Shown here one piece after another: positions 41,911 to 50,337 of a DNA stretch of 64,000 bases. The stretch's first letter is position 1. Every line of letters starts with the position of its first letter. The DNA is taken from contig NZ_CP069354.1 in assembly GCF_016864375.1 (NCBI RefSeq), forward strand, positions 2,377,501-2,441,500, given 5' to 3'. The stretch is from Microvirga sp. VF16 (lineage in GTDB: Bacteria > Pseudomonadota > Alphaproteobacteria > Rhizobiales > Beijerinckiaceae). The notes beneath the pieces are model-generated. The model searched no databases and was not told the DNA's origin. It saw nothing but the letters and a program-made list of their open reading frames with translations. Position numbers and translations under genes: made by a program.

Positions 41911-42897
41911 CTACGAAGGCGGGCTCTGACGCATGCATCGCTGCGCGGCGCGGGAAATCCGCGTGTTGTCATCAGGCGCAGCCTTGTTGGCGAGAAGCCT
42001 TTGCCAGAGGTCTCGCTCAGGGACCTGCTGCAGGATGCACGAACAGACCGAAGGGCACAGGGCCGGATTGCCGTTCTGCATCAGGCAGATCCGCTGGCAG
42101 GCTGCCGATGGGTTGGGACCCACGATCTGTGCGACGCCGTAGAGTGCGCCCAATAGGACGATCTGGTGGATCAGGTAGATCGGCAGGCTCTTGCGCCCGG
42201 CCCAGACCAATGTCCGGAAGAACACGTTGTCAGCGCGCCAGCGTGCAAGACTGAGCGTCTCTTGCTGAGCCAACATCAGCTTTCCCGCAGCCACACCGAT
42301 AAGTACGAGCCCGAACCACGGAAAGATCGGCACATAATCGTTCGTCACCGGATCGGAGGCGCCGAGGCCGAGCCAATCGAGCCAGGGGGCGTCGAGGGCG
42401 GGGCTCGTGAAGAGCCAGGGGGCGAGCAAACAGAAGACAGCAAAGGCCAGAGTGAGGGCAGGGTGCAATCGCAAGAAGGGCAGGGACAGAACGCTCGAGA
42501 CGGCGATGCAGTGAAGAATGCCGAAGAAGATGTAGCTCTCAGGAAAGGCAAAATACGTCACCAGGGTCACAGCCAGGGCCGCGCCACCGACCTTCATGAG
42601 ACGCTTCAGGAACGGTATGCGCCGAAAACCCTGAGCATGGGCCAACGCCAGGCCGAAACCCGCAAGCATCAGAAACGAGCCGGCGATCCCGCGCGCGAAC
42701 CAGCGCCAGGCCGGGACCTGCAGGATGTTGGTTCCGATCAGTTGCAGGAAACTCAGGTCCCAGCTGAAATGGTAGACAATCATTGCGGCAATCGCGATGC
42801 CGCGGGCGACATCGACGGCGTCCCAGCGCTGGGATGCGGTGGTTCGGGCTCGCGGAGAGGGGGCGCTCAAGTCTGCTTGTCTCATCGGTCGTGGCAT
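41911..42897 (-). CDS. DUF1624/HGSNAT-like membrane acyltransferase
   Basis: The 328-residue inner-membrane protein has about seven to eight helices and the family start RWDAVDVARGIAIAAMIVYHFSWDL. The His in this first helix region is characteristic of heparan-alpha-glucosaminide N-acetyltransferase-like proteins (DUF1624). A cytosolic or periplasmic Cys-rich tail follows the last helix (CQRICLMQNGNPALCPSVCSC). That six-cysteine tail is unusual and not part of the core family. The acetylated substrate in bacteria is unknown. ATG 42885 is an alternative start. The gene is divergent from the Sir2 gene. Confidence 0.82.
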   Translation of the reverse strand: MPRPMRQADLSAPSPRARTTASQRWDAVDVARGIAIAAMIVYHFSWDLSFLQLIGTNILQVPAWRWFARGIAGSFLMLAGFGLALAHAQGFRRIPFLKRLMKVGGAALAVTLVTYFAFPESYIFFGILHCIAVSSVLSLPFLRLHPALTLAFAVFCLLAPWLFTSPALDAPWLDWLGLGASDPVTNDYVPIFPWFGLVLIGVAAGKLMLAQQETLSLARWRADNVFFRTLVWAGRKSLPIYLIHQIVLLGALYGVAQIVGPNPSAACQRICLMQNGNPALCPSVCSCILQQVPERDLWQRLLANKAAPDDNTRISRAAQRCMRQSPPS

Positions 42898-42930
42898 TCC
42901 CTCTCGGACTCCAAGCCTTATGTGAGTGAG

Positions 42931-43686
42931 ATGACCGAGAGCCTTGCTGCGTCAATCGCCACATTACAGGACATGATTCAAGGTGCTCGTGTCGTCGCGG
43001 GCTTCACGGGCGCTGGGATCTCGACGGAGAGCGGCATCCCCGATTTCCGGTCTCCCGGCAGCCCCTGGATGCGCCACAAGCCGATTTCCTTCGAGCATTT
43101 CCGGCATAGCGCGGAAGCGCGCCGGGAGGCATGGCGGCGGAAATTCGCGATGGACGATCTCTATCGCGACGCCCGCCCAAGCCAAGGGCATCTCGCGTTC
43201 GCTTCTCTCGTCGCGTCCGGGAGAATGCCGGCTGTGATCACCCAGAACATCGACGGTCTTCATCAGGAATCGGGCCTCGCCGCGGATCAGGTCATCGAGC
43301 TGCACGGCAATGGCACCTACGCCAAATGCCTTAGCTGCGGTGGGCGTCACGAACTCGATTGGGTGAGACAATGTTTTGATGCCGATGGTTGGCCTCCAGA
43401 TTGCCGGATTTGTGGGGGCATCCTGAAAGCGGCGACCATCTCCTTCGGACAGGCCATGCCGGAGGAGCCGATGCGGCGGGCACAGAATCTTACGGCATCG
43501 TGCGACCTCTTTCTGGTCGCGGGATCGTCCTTGGTCGTCTATCCGGCAGCGGCTTTTCCGGCCCTGGCCAAGGAAAACGGAGCACGGCTCGTGATCGTCA
43601 ATCGGGATCCCACCCCCTTAGATGACGTTGCCGATCTTGTGATCCATGCGGAGATCGGCTCGGTCTTTTCAGTATTTGTGCTATAA
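42931..43686 (+). CDS. cobB: NAD-dependent protein deacylase (Sir2 family)
   Basis: The 251-residue sirtuin has the NAD-binding motif VVAGFTGAGISTESGIPDFRSPGSPW and the substrate/NAD loop ITQNIDGLHQESG. The catalytic His is in VIELHGNGTYAKC. A four-cysteine zinc module (CLSCGG and CRICGG) and the FLVAGSSLVVYPAAAFP segment follow. It removes acyl groups from lysines in the cytoplasm, using NAD. The length fits class II/III bacterial CobB-type enzymes. The start is an ATG with only a weak GTGAG upstream. An earlier frame extends through the neighbouring gene and is not used. Confidence 0.93.
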   Translation: MTESLAASIATLQDMIQGARVVAGFTGAGISTESGIPDFRSPGSPWMRHKPISFEHFRHSAEARREAWRRKFAMDDLYRDARPSQGHLAFASLVASGRMPAVITQNIDGLHQESGLAADQVIELHGNGTYAKCLSCGGRHELDWVRQCFDADGWPPDCRICGGILKAATISFGQAMPEEPMRRAQNLTASCDLFLVAGSSLVVYPAAAFPALAKENGARLVIVNRDPTPLDDVADLVIHAEIGSVFSVFVL

Positions 43687-43813
43687 ATTCAAGAACATGC
43701 GGGCTGCCAAAAATTTCATCGCCCTCTGATGCGCGTTTCTGGCTTCCCCTGATTCAGGACGATGTTATCCTCTTATTAAGAATCGGGTTCATGATTCGAG
43801 TTTGGGTAATTTC

Positions 43814-44434
43814 ATGACTGGCGATTACGGCTCCAATTCTTTCAGTCTCCGCGAGGAGAATTCCTCTTTAGATCAGGGCCACCGCGAGGTCGCTCAGCCG
43901 ACTTCGGAAGAGAGCGCTCTTGAGCTCGTCCAGGTCAGCGGCCGTATCAAGTGGTTCGACGTTGCCAAGGGCTTCGGCTTCATCGTTCCCGATAATGGCA
44001 TGCCCGATGTTCTGCTCCATGTGACCTGTCTGCGTCGGGATGGATATCAGGCCGCCAACGAAGGTGCTCGCATCGTCGTCGAGGCGGTTCAGCGTCCGCG
44101 CGGCCTCCAGGCCTTCCGCATTCTCTCGCTGGATGAATCCACTGCGCTGCATCCCTCGGAGCTTCCGCTGCCCCGGACCCATGTCCAGGTCGTGCCGACC
44201 AGCGGGCTGGAGCCGGCGGTCGTGAAGTGGTTCAACCGCCTGCGCGGCTTCGGCTTCCTGACTCAAGGGGAAGGCAAGCCGGACATCTTCGTCCATATGG
44301 AAACGCTGCGCCGTTACGGTATTGCCGAGTTGAAGCCGGGAGAGCGCGTTTTCGTCCGCTTCGGCGATGGCTCGAAAGGCCTGATGGCCGCCGAGGTTCG
44401 CTTGGCCGACATGGCCCTGCCGCATTCCCATTGA
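43814..44434 (+). CDS. Double cold-shock-domain protein
   Basis: The 206-residue protein has an N-terminal disordered stretch of about 40 residues and two cold-shock domains. The first (about 41-108) has GRIKWFDVAKGFGFIVPDNGMPDVLLHVT and the second (about 134-200) AVVKWFNRLRGFGFLTQGEGKPDIFVHMETLR. Both keep the RNP1-like GFGF motif for nucleic-acid binding. Tandem-domain CSPs are typical of alphaproteobacteria and act as RNA chaperones. A TTG at 43802 is an alternative start. The stop overlaps the DUF192 gene by one base, so the genes are translationally coupled. Confidence 0.93.
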   Translation: MTGDYGSNSFSLREENSSLDQGHREVAQPTSEESALELVQVSGRIKWFDVAKGFGFIVPDNGMPDVLLHVTCLRRDGYQAANEGARIVVEAVQRPRGLQAFRILSLDESTALHPSELPLPRTHVQVVPTSGLEPAVVKWFNRLRGFGFLTQGEGKPDIFVHMETLRRYGIAELKPGERVFVRFGDGSKGLMAAEVRLADMALPHSH

Positions 44435-44901
44435 TGAGTCTGTCAGTGCTGTCGCGTGTCCGGCCGGCGTTCGCGGCCTTAGGCTTTCTCGCCCTGATCG
44501 CCGGTGCGGTTTACGCGCAGGCATTCGAGACCCTGTCTGTCGCCACGCAGGGCGGGCAGCGGCAGACCTTCCGGGTGGAGGTTGCCCGCAACGACGCCGA
44601 CCGCGCGCAGGGACTAATGTTCCGCCGATCCATGCCGGCCGATCAGGGCATGCTGTTCGATTTCGGACGGGTCGAGCCCGTGTCCATGTGGATGCAGAAC
44701 ACCTATCTGCCACTCGACATGCTGTTCATTCGCGCAGACGGGACGATCGCCCGGATCGCGGCCAATACCGAACCGCTGTCGACCCGAACCATCCCTTCGG
44801 GCGAGCCGGTTCTTTCCGTTTTGGAGCTGAATGCCGGCACTGCGGCCAAGCTCGGAATCAAGCCGGGCGATCGGGTGGAGCATCCGATCTTCAAGCGCTG
44901 A
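44434..44901 (+). CDS. DUF192 secreted protein
   Basis: The 155-residue protein has an N-terminal membrane/signal segment (about 12-28, ending VYAQA). The DUF192 beta domain follows: FRVEVARNDADRAQGLMFRRSMPADQGMLFDFG, VSMWMQNTYLPLDMLFI, and the closing VLELNAGTAAKLGIKPGDRVEH. The family is periplasmic and widespread, and its activity is unknown. It starts in the stop codon of the cold-shock gene (TGATG), a pairing often seen in alphaproteobacteria. A longer upstream frame lies inside the cold-shock gene and is not real. Confidence 0.88.
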   Translation: MSLSVLSRVRPAFAALGFLALIAGAVYAQAFETLSVATQGGQRQTFRVEVARNDADRAQGLMFRRSMPADQGMLFDFGRVEPVSMWMQNTYLPLDMLFIRADGTIARIAANTEPLSTRTIPSGEPVLSVLELNAGTAAKLGIKPGDRVEHPIFKR

Positions 44902-44925
44902 TGTACCCTTACACCATCGACGTCG

Positions 44926-45133
44926 CTACTTGATTACGGCCTGCGTTTTTGCCTGGTACAGCAGATCGTCGGCCTGCCCCAACAGACTCGACAAATCCTT
45001 CTCACGGACTCCCCACTCGACGACGCCGAAGCTTGCCGTCACCACGCCAGGATCGAGCCGGGCAATCGACTGGCCGGAGAGGCCTTTTCCAATCTTTTTT
45101 GCACGAGCGACGACCTCGTTCAAAGGGGTTCCA
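44926..45133 (-). pseudogene. C-terminal remnant of a GGDEF-domain gene
   Basis: About 68 codons on the minus strand match only the last third of a GGDEF domain (LNEVVARAKKIGKGL, VTASFGVVEWGV, LSSLLGQADDLLYQAKTQ). The GGDEF active-site motif, the first two thirds and any sensor are missing. The homology stops where the two-hairpin repeat (45131-45266) begins. The open frame continues into the repeat but encodes nothing recognisable there. It is most simply a diguanylate cyclase gene truncated at or near the repeat, and cannot make c-di-GMP. Confidence 0.7.
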
Positions 45134-45266
45134 GCGCATCGTGCGGACCCGAAGGGTCGTGTCAGCGAAAAGTGGATCCGGTTTTTCGCCTCGAACGATG
45201 CGCCAGCATAAAGAATGAGCATCGGATGGATCCCAAAAGTGCACCCACTTTTGGGGGCTGCTCTAG
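45131..45266. repeat. Two-hairpin CTAG repeat, copy A
   Basis: Unit 1 (45134-45203, 70 bp) has GCGCATCGT/ACGATGCGC ends. Unit 2 (45217-45263) has GAGCA/TGCTC ends and an inner AAAAGTG/CACTTTT stem. The right end is CTAG. Unit 1 matches copy B (59230-59299) at 61 of 70 positions. It lies between a GGDEF remnant and the PilZ gene, whose TAG stop is the repeat's own CTAG end. Confidence 0.8.
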
Positions 45267-45523
45267 TCCATGAACCTTGCTCCATAATGGATGCCGGTGG
45301 TCCAAACCAATCGAACTTTCGCTCTCGCATCTTCAGCGGGAATCTGAAGCTCAAACTCCAAAGGAACATCGGCCGGCGGGGGGACGACGAGGCGCACGCC
45401 GGCTTCCGACAAGTCCCAGATCATGCATTCAATCCGTTCCTGAGCGGTCTCACTCGCAATCCATCCTTCCAGATGCGTGAGATGGCGCTGACTCGATCGG
45501 CGCTCAGGTATCCAGTGACTCAT
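45263..45523 (-). CDS. PilZ-domain c-di-GMP-binding protein
   Basis: The 86-residue single-domain PilZ has the RxxxR motif in ERRSSQRHLTHLEGW and the D/NxSxxG motif in IWDLSEAGVRLVVP, the two c-di-GMP contacts. The last strand is VRLVWTTGIHYGARF. PilZ proteins act as c-di-GMP effectors on motility or polysaccharide machinery. It is read toward a GGDEF remnant on the same strand, so a former synthase-effector pair is possible. The stop codon TAG is formed by the end of the repeat copy A. The original C-terminus may have been slightly different. Confidence 0.82.
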   Translation of the reverse strand: MSHWIPERRSSQRHLTHLEGWIASETAQERIECMIWDLSEAGVRLVVPPPADVPLEFELQIPAEDARAKVRLVWTTGIHYGARFMD

Positions 45524-45953
45524 GCTTGCGATTCCGCCTTTGAGGAAGGAACTCTCAATACAGAGGGAAGCTGTCGTGAAAATGTTCTTGGCGAACAGAT
45601 GCCATCAAATCCGGCAAGTCGAACTCATTGGGATCCAAAAAAATGGCGCCTCCCAAGGGTTGCGCCGAGTTTCGATCCGTAGGGGCAAACCTGGATCGGA
45701 GTTCGGATTATGGCTTTATCGTTGAAGCAGGGAAGGGCTTGGTCAATGGTCATGAGAGGTATGGGACACCTCGGAAGAATAGAGCATTTCGGGTAGGTTC
45801 CGCCTGACCCGTGTCGCAGCGCAGGGAATACCGCTGAACTAACGCTTTTCAGCCTCGGGCAAGCTTCGATGGTTATTTCCCGACAGCCTGTATTTTTGCG
45901 CGCCACGGGGGCGTGCGCCTCCCGAGGTCAAATGGGCAGGCCACCGAAGGACG
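45524..45953. other. Intergenic region (430 bp), no gene seen
   Basis: No coding frame with a ribosome site or recognisable domain is present on either strand. It should hold the promoters of the divergent PilZ and chemoreceptor genes. AAGGA shortly before 45954 is the chemoreceptor ribosome site. Confidence 0.4.
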
Positions 45954-47651
45954 ATGAAACTCCTCAACAATTTGAAGCTTCTCACGAAGATAGCAATTCC
46001 GGTGACGGTTTTCGTTGCCATCGCCGTTGGCCTGATCGTCATGGCTGTTTCGGGCCTCAACAACATGGCCGCCGACACGCAGGATCTCGTGAACGATGAT
46101 GCCAAGCGCCTGAGCCTGGTTCAGAGCATTAACACGCAGATCAACGAGGCCTCGATCCAGGAGAAGGGGATGATCCTCACCCCGAAGAACCTGCCGGATC
46201 GCGTCAAGAGCGTCGAGACTGCCTATAAAAACGCCGTCGCGAAGGCTTCGGGTGAGTTGGATCAGCTGATTAATTTATCCAGCTCTGCCGAATTTCGGAA
46301 ACTCAATGAGAACCTGAGAGACGCCACCCTCAACTATTTCAAGACGTTGGAGCAGAGCCTCGCCGCCTCTATGCAGCGCGATGACGAAAAGGCAACGCTC
46401 ATCACCAATGGATCTGCCCGGGATCTGCGTAGACAGCTGCGCGAACAGATCACCACAAGCATCGAGGGTATCGCGCTTGAGCTTGAACAGTCCAAGGATG
46501 CGGCTAACGCTCTTGCCGCAGACACCAAGTGGTGGCTCATCGGCTCTGCTGCAGCTGGCCTGAGCCTTGCGATCGGACTGCTCTGTGCGATCACAATCCT
46601 CGGCGTTGTCCGCCCACTTTCGGCGACGACGGCAGCCATGGGGCAGCTGGCGAACGGTGACCTTGCGGTGAACGTGAGCGGCACCGAACGCCGGGACGAG
46701 GTCGGCGCTTTGGCCCGCTCCTTGCAGGTGTTCAAGGACAACGCCATCGAGGCCCGCCGCCTCGCCGCCGAGCAGGAAGCGGAGAACCAGGCCAAGATGC
46801 GCCGGGCCGAAATGCTCGACCAGCTCACCAAGCGCTTCGAGACGAACGTCTCGGCGCTGACGCAGGGCCTGTCCTCGGCCGCGACCGAGATGGAAGCGAC
46901 CGCCCAGTCGATGACCGCGATTGCCGGCCAGACGACGCAGCAATCGGTCACCGTGTCCTCGGCCGCTCAGCAGACCTCGGCCAACGTGCAGACGGTGGCG
47001 GCGGCCACCGAGGAGCTGTCGATCTCGATCCGCGAGATCGCGAGCCAGGTGGCCCAATCCTCGCAGATCGCCGAGCGGGCGGTGCAGGGGGCGCGCCGCA
47101 CCGATGCGGCGGTGCAGGACCTAGCCACCACCGCCGCGAAGATCGGCGACGTGGTGCAGCTGATCAACACCATCGCCGGCCAGACCAACCTGCTGGCCCT
47201 CAACGCCACCATCGAGGCGGCCCGCGCCGGCGAGGCCGGCAAGGGCTTTGCCGTGGTGGCGACCGAGGTCAAGGAGCTGGCGAGCCAGACCGCCCGGGCG
47301 ACGGACGAGATCTCGGCCCAGATCGGCTCGGTGCAGCAGGCGACGCAGCAGACGGTGTCGGCGATCCAGGAGATCGCCCGCACCATCACCGAGATGAGCC
47401 AGATCTCGACCGCGATCGCGGCGGCGATGGAGGAGCAGGGAGCGGCGACGGCCGAGATCGCCCGCAACGTGCAGGAGGCGGCGCGCGGCACCGAACAGGT
47501 GACCGGCAGCATCGGCGATGTGCACCAGGGCGCCGGCGAGACCGGGGCGGCGGCGAGCCAGGTGCTCGGCGCGGCGCAGGAGCTGTCGCGCCATTCCGCC
47601 GATCTCGGCCGGGAGGTCACGACCTTCCTCCAGGACGTCAAGGCGGCTTAG
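45954..47651 (+). CDS. Methyl-accepting chemotaxis protein
   Basis: The 565-residue transmembrane chemoreceptor has TM1 at about 14-34. A periplasmic four-helix-type ligand domain spans about 35-190, with TM2 at about 190-212. HAMP covers about 212-265 ([26 protein letters not shown]). The signalling domain contains the CheA/CheW hairpin tip [37 protein letters not shown]. It feeds the flagellar or another chemosensory array. From about 46780 on the third positions are nearly all G/C, unlike the first 800 bp. No che genes are in the window. Confidence 0.94.
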   Translation: MKLLNNLKLLTKIAIPVTVFVAIAVGLIVMAVSGLNNMAADTQDLVNDDAKRLSLVQSINTQINEASIQEKGMILTPKNLPDRVKSVETAYKNAVAKASGELDQLINLSSSAEFRKLNENLRDATLNYFKTLEQSLAASMQRDDEKATLITNGSARDLRRQLREQITTSIEGIALELEQSKDAANALAADTKWWLIGSAAAGLSLAIGLLCAITILGVVRPLSATTAAMGQLANGDLAVNVSGTERRDEVGALARSLQVFKDNAIEARRLAAEQEAENQAKMRRAEMLDQLTKRFETNVSALTQGLSSAATEMEATAQSMTAIAGQTTQQSVTVSSAAQQTSANVQTVAAATEELSISIREIASQVAQSSQIAERAVQGARRTDAAVQDLATTAAKIGDVVQLINTIAGQTNLLALNATIEAARAGEAGKGFAVVATEVKELASQTARATDEISAQIGSVQQATQQTVSAIQEIARTITEMSQISTAIAAAMEEQGAATAEIARNVQEAARGTEQVTGSIGDVHQGAGETGAAASQVLGAAQELSRHSADLGREVTTFLQDVKAA

Positions 47652-47704
47652 AGCAAAGCTCCACACGCTCCAGAATCGATCCTGAACGGGATATCTCATG
47701 AAGG

Positions 47705-47731
47705 GGGTCGCTGCTTGCAGCGGCCCTTTTT
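47705..47731 (+). terminator. Rho-independent terminator of the chemoreceptor gene
   Basis: GGGTCGCTGC (47705-47714) pairs with GCAGCGGCCC (47717-47726) with one G-U pair, followed by TTTTT. The innermost pairs must open to form the loop. Confidence 0.8.
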
Positions 47732-47926
47732 GTTAAGCCACCAAGGATGAACCTCTTACCCGTCCCTTTGGGTGGAGGGGAACATGCGCAGAACATCTGT
47801 TTGGCATTTCCCTGGGACTTTCGGTCCCATGAAGGTCCCACGGGCTCCTTTTCGCTCCTTTCGGCGAAACCGAGGGCTTGCCTAGGTGTTCTCAAATCGA
47901 TAGAGAAACCAAGCTGTTGAGGATAA

Positions 47927-48003
47927 CGGGGTGTAGCGCAGTCTGGTAGCGCATCTGCTTTGGGAGCAGAGGGTCGCGGGTTCAAATCCTGCCGCCCCGA
48001 CCA
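47927..48003 (+). tRNA. tRNA-Pro (anticodon UGG)
   Basis: The acceptor CGGGGTG (47927-47933) pairs with CGCCCCG. The anticodon stem-loop CTGCT-TTGGGAG-CAG carries TGG. The T arm has GGGTTCAAATCCTG. The discriminator A is followed by an encoded CCA (48001-48003). Confidence 0.94.
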
Positions 48004-48040
48004 ACTTCAGCGGTTGAGTCTTGGAGAGAGTCCGAAACCT

Positions 48041-48346
48041 ATGCCTGCACGGATCTACAAGCCCGCCAAGTCCGCAATGCAGTCCGGCATGGCCCGGACC
48101 AAGCAGTGGCTTCTCGTTTTCGAGCAGGACAAGCCCCGCGAGATCGAGCCCCTCATGGGCTGGACGAGTTCTGGCGATATGCGTCAGCAACTGCGCCTTT
48201 GGTTCGACACGAAGGAGGAGGCCATCGCCTATGCCGAGCGCGAAGGCATCGCCTATCGGGTCGAAGAACCGCACGAGGTCAAGCGGCGGACAATCTCCTA
48301 TTCAGACAACTTCAAGTTCAACCGCGTAGGCCCTTGGACTCACTAG
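48041..48346 (+). CDS. NDUFS4-like complex I accessory subunit (ETC complex I conserved region)
   Basis: The 101-residue protein matches the mitochondrial NDUFS4 (18 kDa) subunit family, found only in alphaproteobacteria among bacteria. It opens with ARIYKPAKSAMQSGMARTKQWLLVFEQ and continues with PLMGWTSSGDMRQQLRLWFDTKEEAIAYAEREGIAYRVEEP. It ends in SYSDNFKFNRVGPWTH. It is a peripheral subunit at the NADH-dehydrogenase arm that helps assembly and stability. It sits between tRNA-Pro and tRNA-Arg, away from any nuo operon, as usual for this gene. Confidence 0.93.
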   Translation: MPARIYKPAKSAMQSGMARTKQWLLVFEQDKPREIEPLMGWTSSGDMRQQLRLWFDTKEEAIAYAEREGIAYRVEEPHEVKRRTISYSDNFKFNRVGPWTH

Positions 48347-48366
48347 GCCAGGGCCTTCAGCCGGAT

Positions 48367-48443
48367 GGCTCCGTAGCTCAGCTGGATAGAGCAGCCGCCT
48401 TCTAAGCGGCAGGTCGTAGGTTCGAGCCCTACCGGAGTCGCCA
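48367..48443 (+). tRNA. tRNA-Arg (anticodon UCU)
   Basis: The acceptor GGCTCCG (48367-48373) pairs with CGGAGTC (48433-48439). The anticodon loop CTTCTAA carries TCT on stem CCGC/GCGG. The T arm has AGGTTCGAGCCCT. The discriminator G is followed by an encoded CCA (48441-48443). Confidence 0.95.
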
Positions 48444-48907
48444 TTCTCTGCTTCGCGCAGGAACCCTGAAACTCCGCGCGAAAATCGTCCGAAAATCAAG
48501 ACCTGACAAAGCCTCGGCGATCGTACCCTGAAACCTGCCTTGTTTTCGGGCTTCTGACACCTGATCGGGCCGTGGACCATCGTCGCTCGGCCGGAAATCC
48601 ATCTTGCTACGCTTCATTCGCTTGCCGTGACGCTGACCGACGAAGAGGGGAACGACGATCTTCACGATCTGCTGACGAGGATGCCCTTGCTCCTGTCGCG
48701 CCACGGGATACGGCGGCATTCGCAGTGACCAATTACTCTGAAAGACAACCGGCGTCTCTGGACATTCCCCGGACGCGGAATTTGGATATGACCAGGCGGT
48801 TCGGGTGGGTAAGACCATCATAGGTCTGGACAAACCTCACCAGAACGCGCGGCGGTCTGTCGCAAACAGATTCACGGCGGTTTTCAGAAGTGGGCGAGGT
48901 CAAACAG
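48444..48907. other. Gene-poor region after tRNA-Arg (464 bp)
   Basis: No complete gene is supported. A start-less open frame (48561-48728) reads like the end of a protein and is listed separately. No repeat of the tRNA 3' end was found here, so an integrated element is not shown. Confidence 0.4.
48561..48728 (+). pseudogene. Possible protein fragment without a start codon
   Basis: Between TGA (48555) and TGA (48726) a 55-codon frame has protein-like composition (LIGPWTIVARPEIHLATLHSL, then LTDEEGNDDLHDLLTRMPLLL) but no ATG and no ribosome site. It may be the decayed end of a lost gene. It is not assigned to a family. Confidence 0.3.
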
Positions 48908-50326
48908 ATGCGCACACTATCTTTCACCCTTGAGCGCGGGGGCAAGGCGTCACTCTCCTCCCAGATCTATACGGGCCTTCGTGACGCCATCCGCGAGGGG
49001 ACGCTGGCCGCAGGCGCTCGGCTGCCATCCTGGCGCGATCTTGCGGTGCAGCTCGGCGTATCGCGGGGCACGGTCCGGATTGTCTACGAACGCCTGCTCG
49101 ACGAGCAGCTTCTCATTTCACGTGGCGCCAGCGGCACATGGGTCGCCGAGATACCGCCTGCCCCGCACGAGCCGCCCAAGCAATCGATCAGCCACCCGTT
49201 CCCAACATTGTTTCCGGACTTCAGTCATCGGCCCTCGACATTTCAGATGGGTGTGCCTTCGCAGGATGCATTTCCATTCAAGCTGTGGACCCGCGTGATG
49301 TTGCGGAACACCCGCACCGCATCCCTGCATCCGGTCAGCTACCCCGACCCACGGGGCGAGGCCGCCCTCAGGCAGGAGATCGCCTCTTACTTGGCCATCG
49401 CCCGAGGCCTGCAATGCAATGCCGATCAAGTCCTGGTGACGGCGGGCTTCGCCGGCGCCATCGGGATTACCGTGCGAACCCTGAAGCTGGAGGGTGCTAG
49501 TGCCTGGTTCGAGGATCCCGGCTTTCCCCTGACGAGGGCGGCGCTCCAGATTGCCGGCTTGAACATCGTGCCGGTGCCCTTGGACCACGAGGGCATCGAC
49601 GTTCGACAGGGAGTATCGGTTGCGCAGCACGCCGCTCTCACCGTTGTCACGCCCGGCCAGCAAGCCCCAATGGGAATGACCATGTCGCTCGACCGACGCA
49701 GGGCCTTACTCGCCTGGGCGGCACAACAGGACGCCTACATCATCGAGGACGATTATCTCGGCGAATTGCAGTTGCGGGGCCGGGCCGCGCCGGCGCTGGC
49801 CTCCATCGACCGGGACGGCCGGGTGCTGCATATCGGTACGTTCAGTAAGACCATCAGCCCGTCTCTGCGCCTCGGCTTCATGGTCGTGCCGTCCCATCTG
49901 GCGAAGGCATTCGCAGAAACCGCCGCCTGCCTTGCCCCGGCGCCCGCCGTTGCAGTTCAGCATGCGGTCGCAGAGTTCCTGCGCGAGGGGCATTACCTGC
50001 GTCACCTGCGGAAGATGAAGCGCCTTTATGCCGCCCGTCGGCAGAGGCTGGCGGACATGCTCCGCGAGCTGGCGCCGTCGGATCATGCGGTGGATACGGA
50101 TGGTGGCCTAGCGGTGCGGCTCGATCTTCCTCCGCACTATGACGACGTGGCTGCATCCGAACGGGCTCTGCAATACGGGATGGCGCCAGTGCCGCTTTCA
50201 CTGTGGTATCTGTCTTCTCCCGCTCAGCGGGGACTGCTGCTCGGCATCACGAACTATTCCGAACGCACGCTTCGCAAGGACTGCATCAAGCTGCTCGAAT
50301 TCGTCGCGGCAAGCCGGCTTCGCTGA
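48908..50326 (+). CDS. MocR-family regulator (GntR HTH fused to aminotransferase domain)
   Basis: The 472-residue protein has an N-terminal GntR winged helix (about 8-75: SLSSQIYTGLRDAIREGTLAAGARLPSWRDLAVQLGVSRGTVRIVYERLLDEQLL). A fold-type I aminotransferase-like domain (about 110-470) has the PLP lysine in VLHIGTFSKTISPSLRLGF and DPGFPLTRAAL. MocR proteins use bound PLP as a sensor, with PdxR and GabR as known cases. GAGGT lies eight bases before ATG 48908, and GTG 48890 is less likely. The target is unknown. It converges with an oxidoreductase operon. Neither pyridoxal nor GABA genes are adjacent. Confidence 0.92.
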   Translation: MRTLSFTLERGGKASLSSQIYTGLRDAIREGTLAAGARLPSWRDLAVQLGVSRGTVRIVYERLLDEQLLISRGASGTWVAEIPPAPHEPPKQSISHPFPTLFPDFSHRPSTFQMGVPSQDAFPFKLWTRVMLRNTRTASLHPVSYPDPRGEAALRQEIASYLAIARGLQCNADQVLVTAGFAGAIGITVRTLKLEGASAWFEDPGFPLTRAALQIAGLNIVPVPLDHEGIDVRQGVSVAQHAALTVVTPGQQAPMGMTMSLDRRRALLAWAAQQDAYIIEDDYLGELQLRGRAAPALASIDRDGRVLHIGTFSKTISPSLRLGFMVVPSHLAKAFAETAACLAPAPAVAVQHAVAEFLREGHYLRHLRKMKRLYAARRQRLADMLRELAPSDHAVDTDGGLAVRLDLPPHYDDVAASERALQYGMAPVPLSLWYLSSPAQRGLLLGITNYSERTLRKDCIKLLEFVAASRLR

Positions 50327-50337
50327 AGGGGCAGGCT

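Noticed and set aside
44926..45369. A complete 147-residue protein on the minus strand
   Set aside because: The first half lies in repeat copy A and in the PilZ gene region. Only the last 68 codons have homology (to GGDEF), so it is a remnant.
48429..48833. A 134-codon minus-strand frame after tRNA-Arg as a gene
   Set aside because: It overlaps the tRNA 3' end, has no ribosome site and no domain. The composition looks random.
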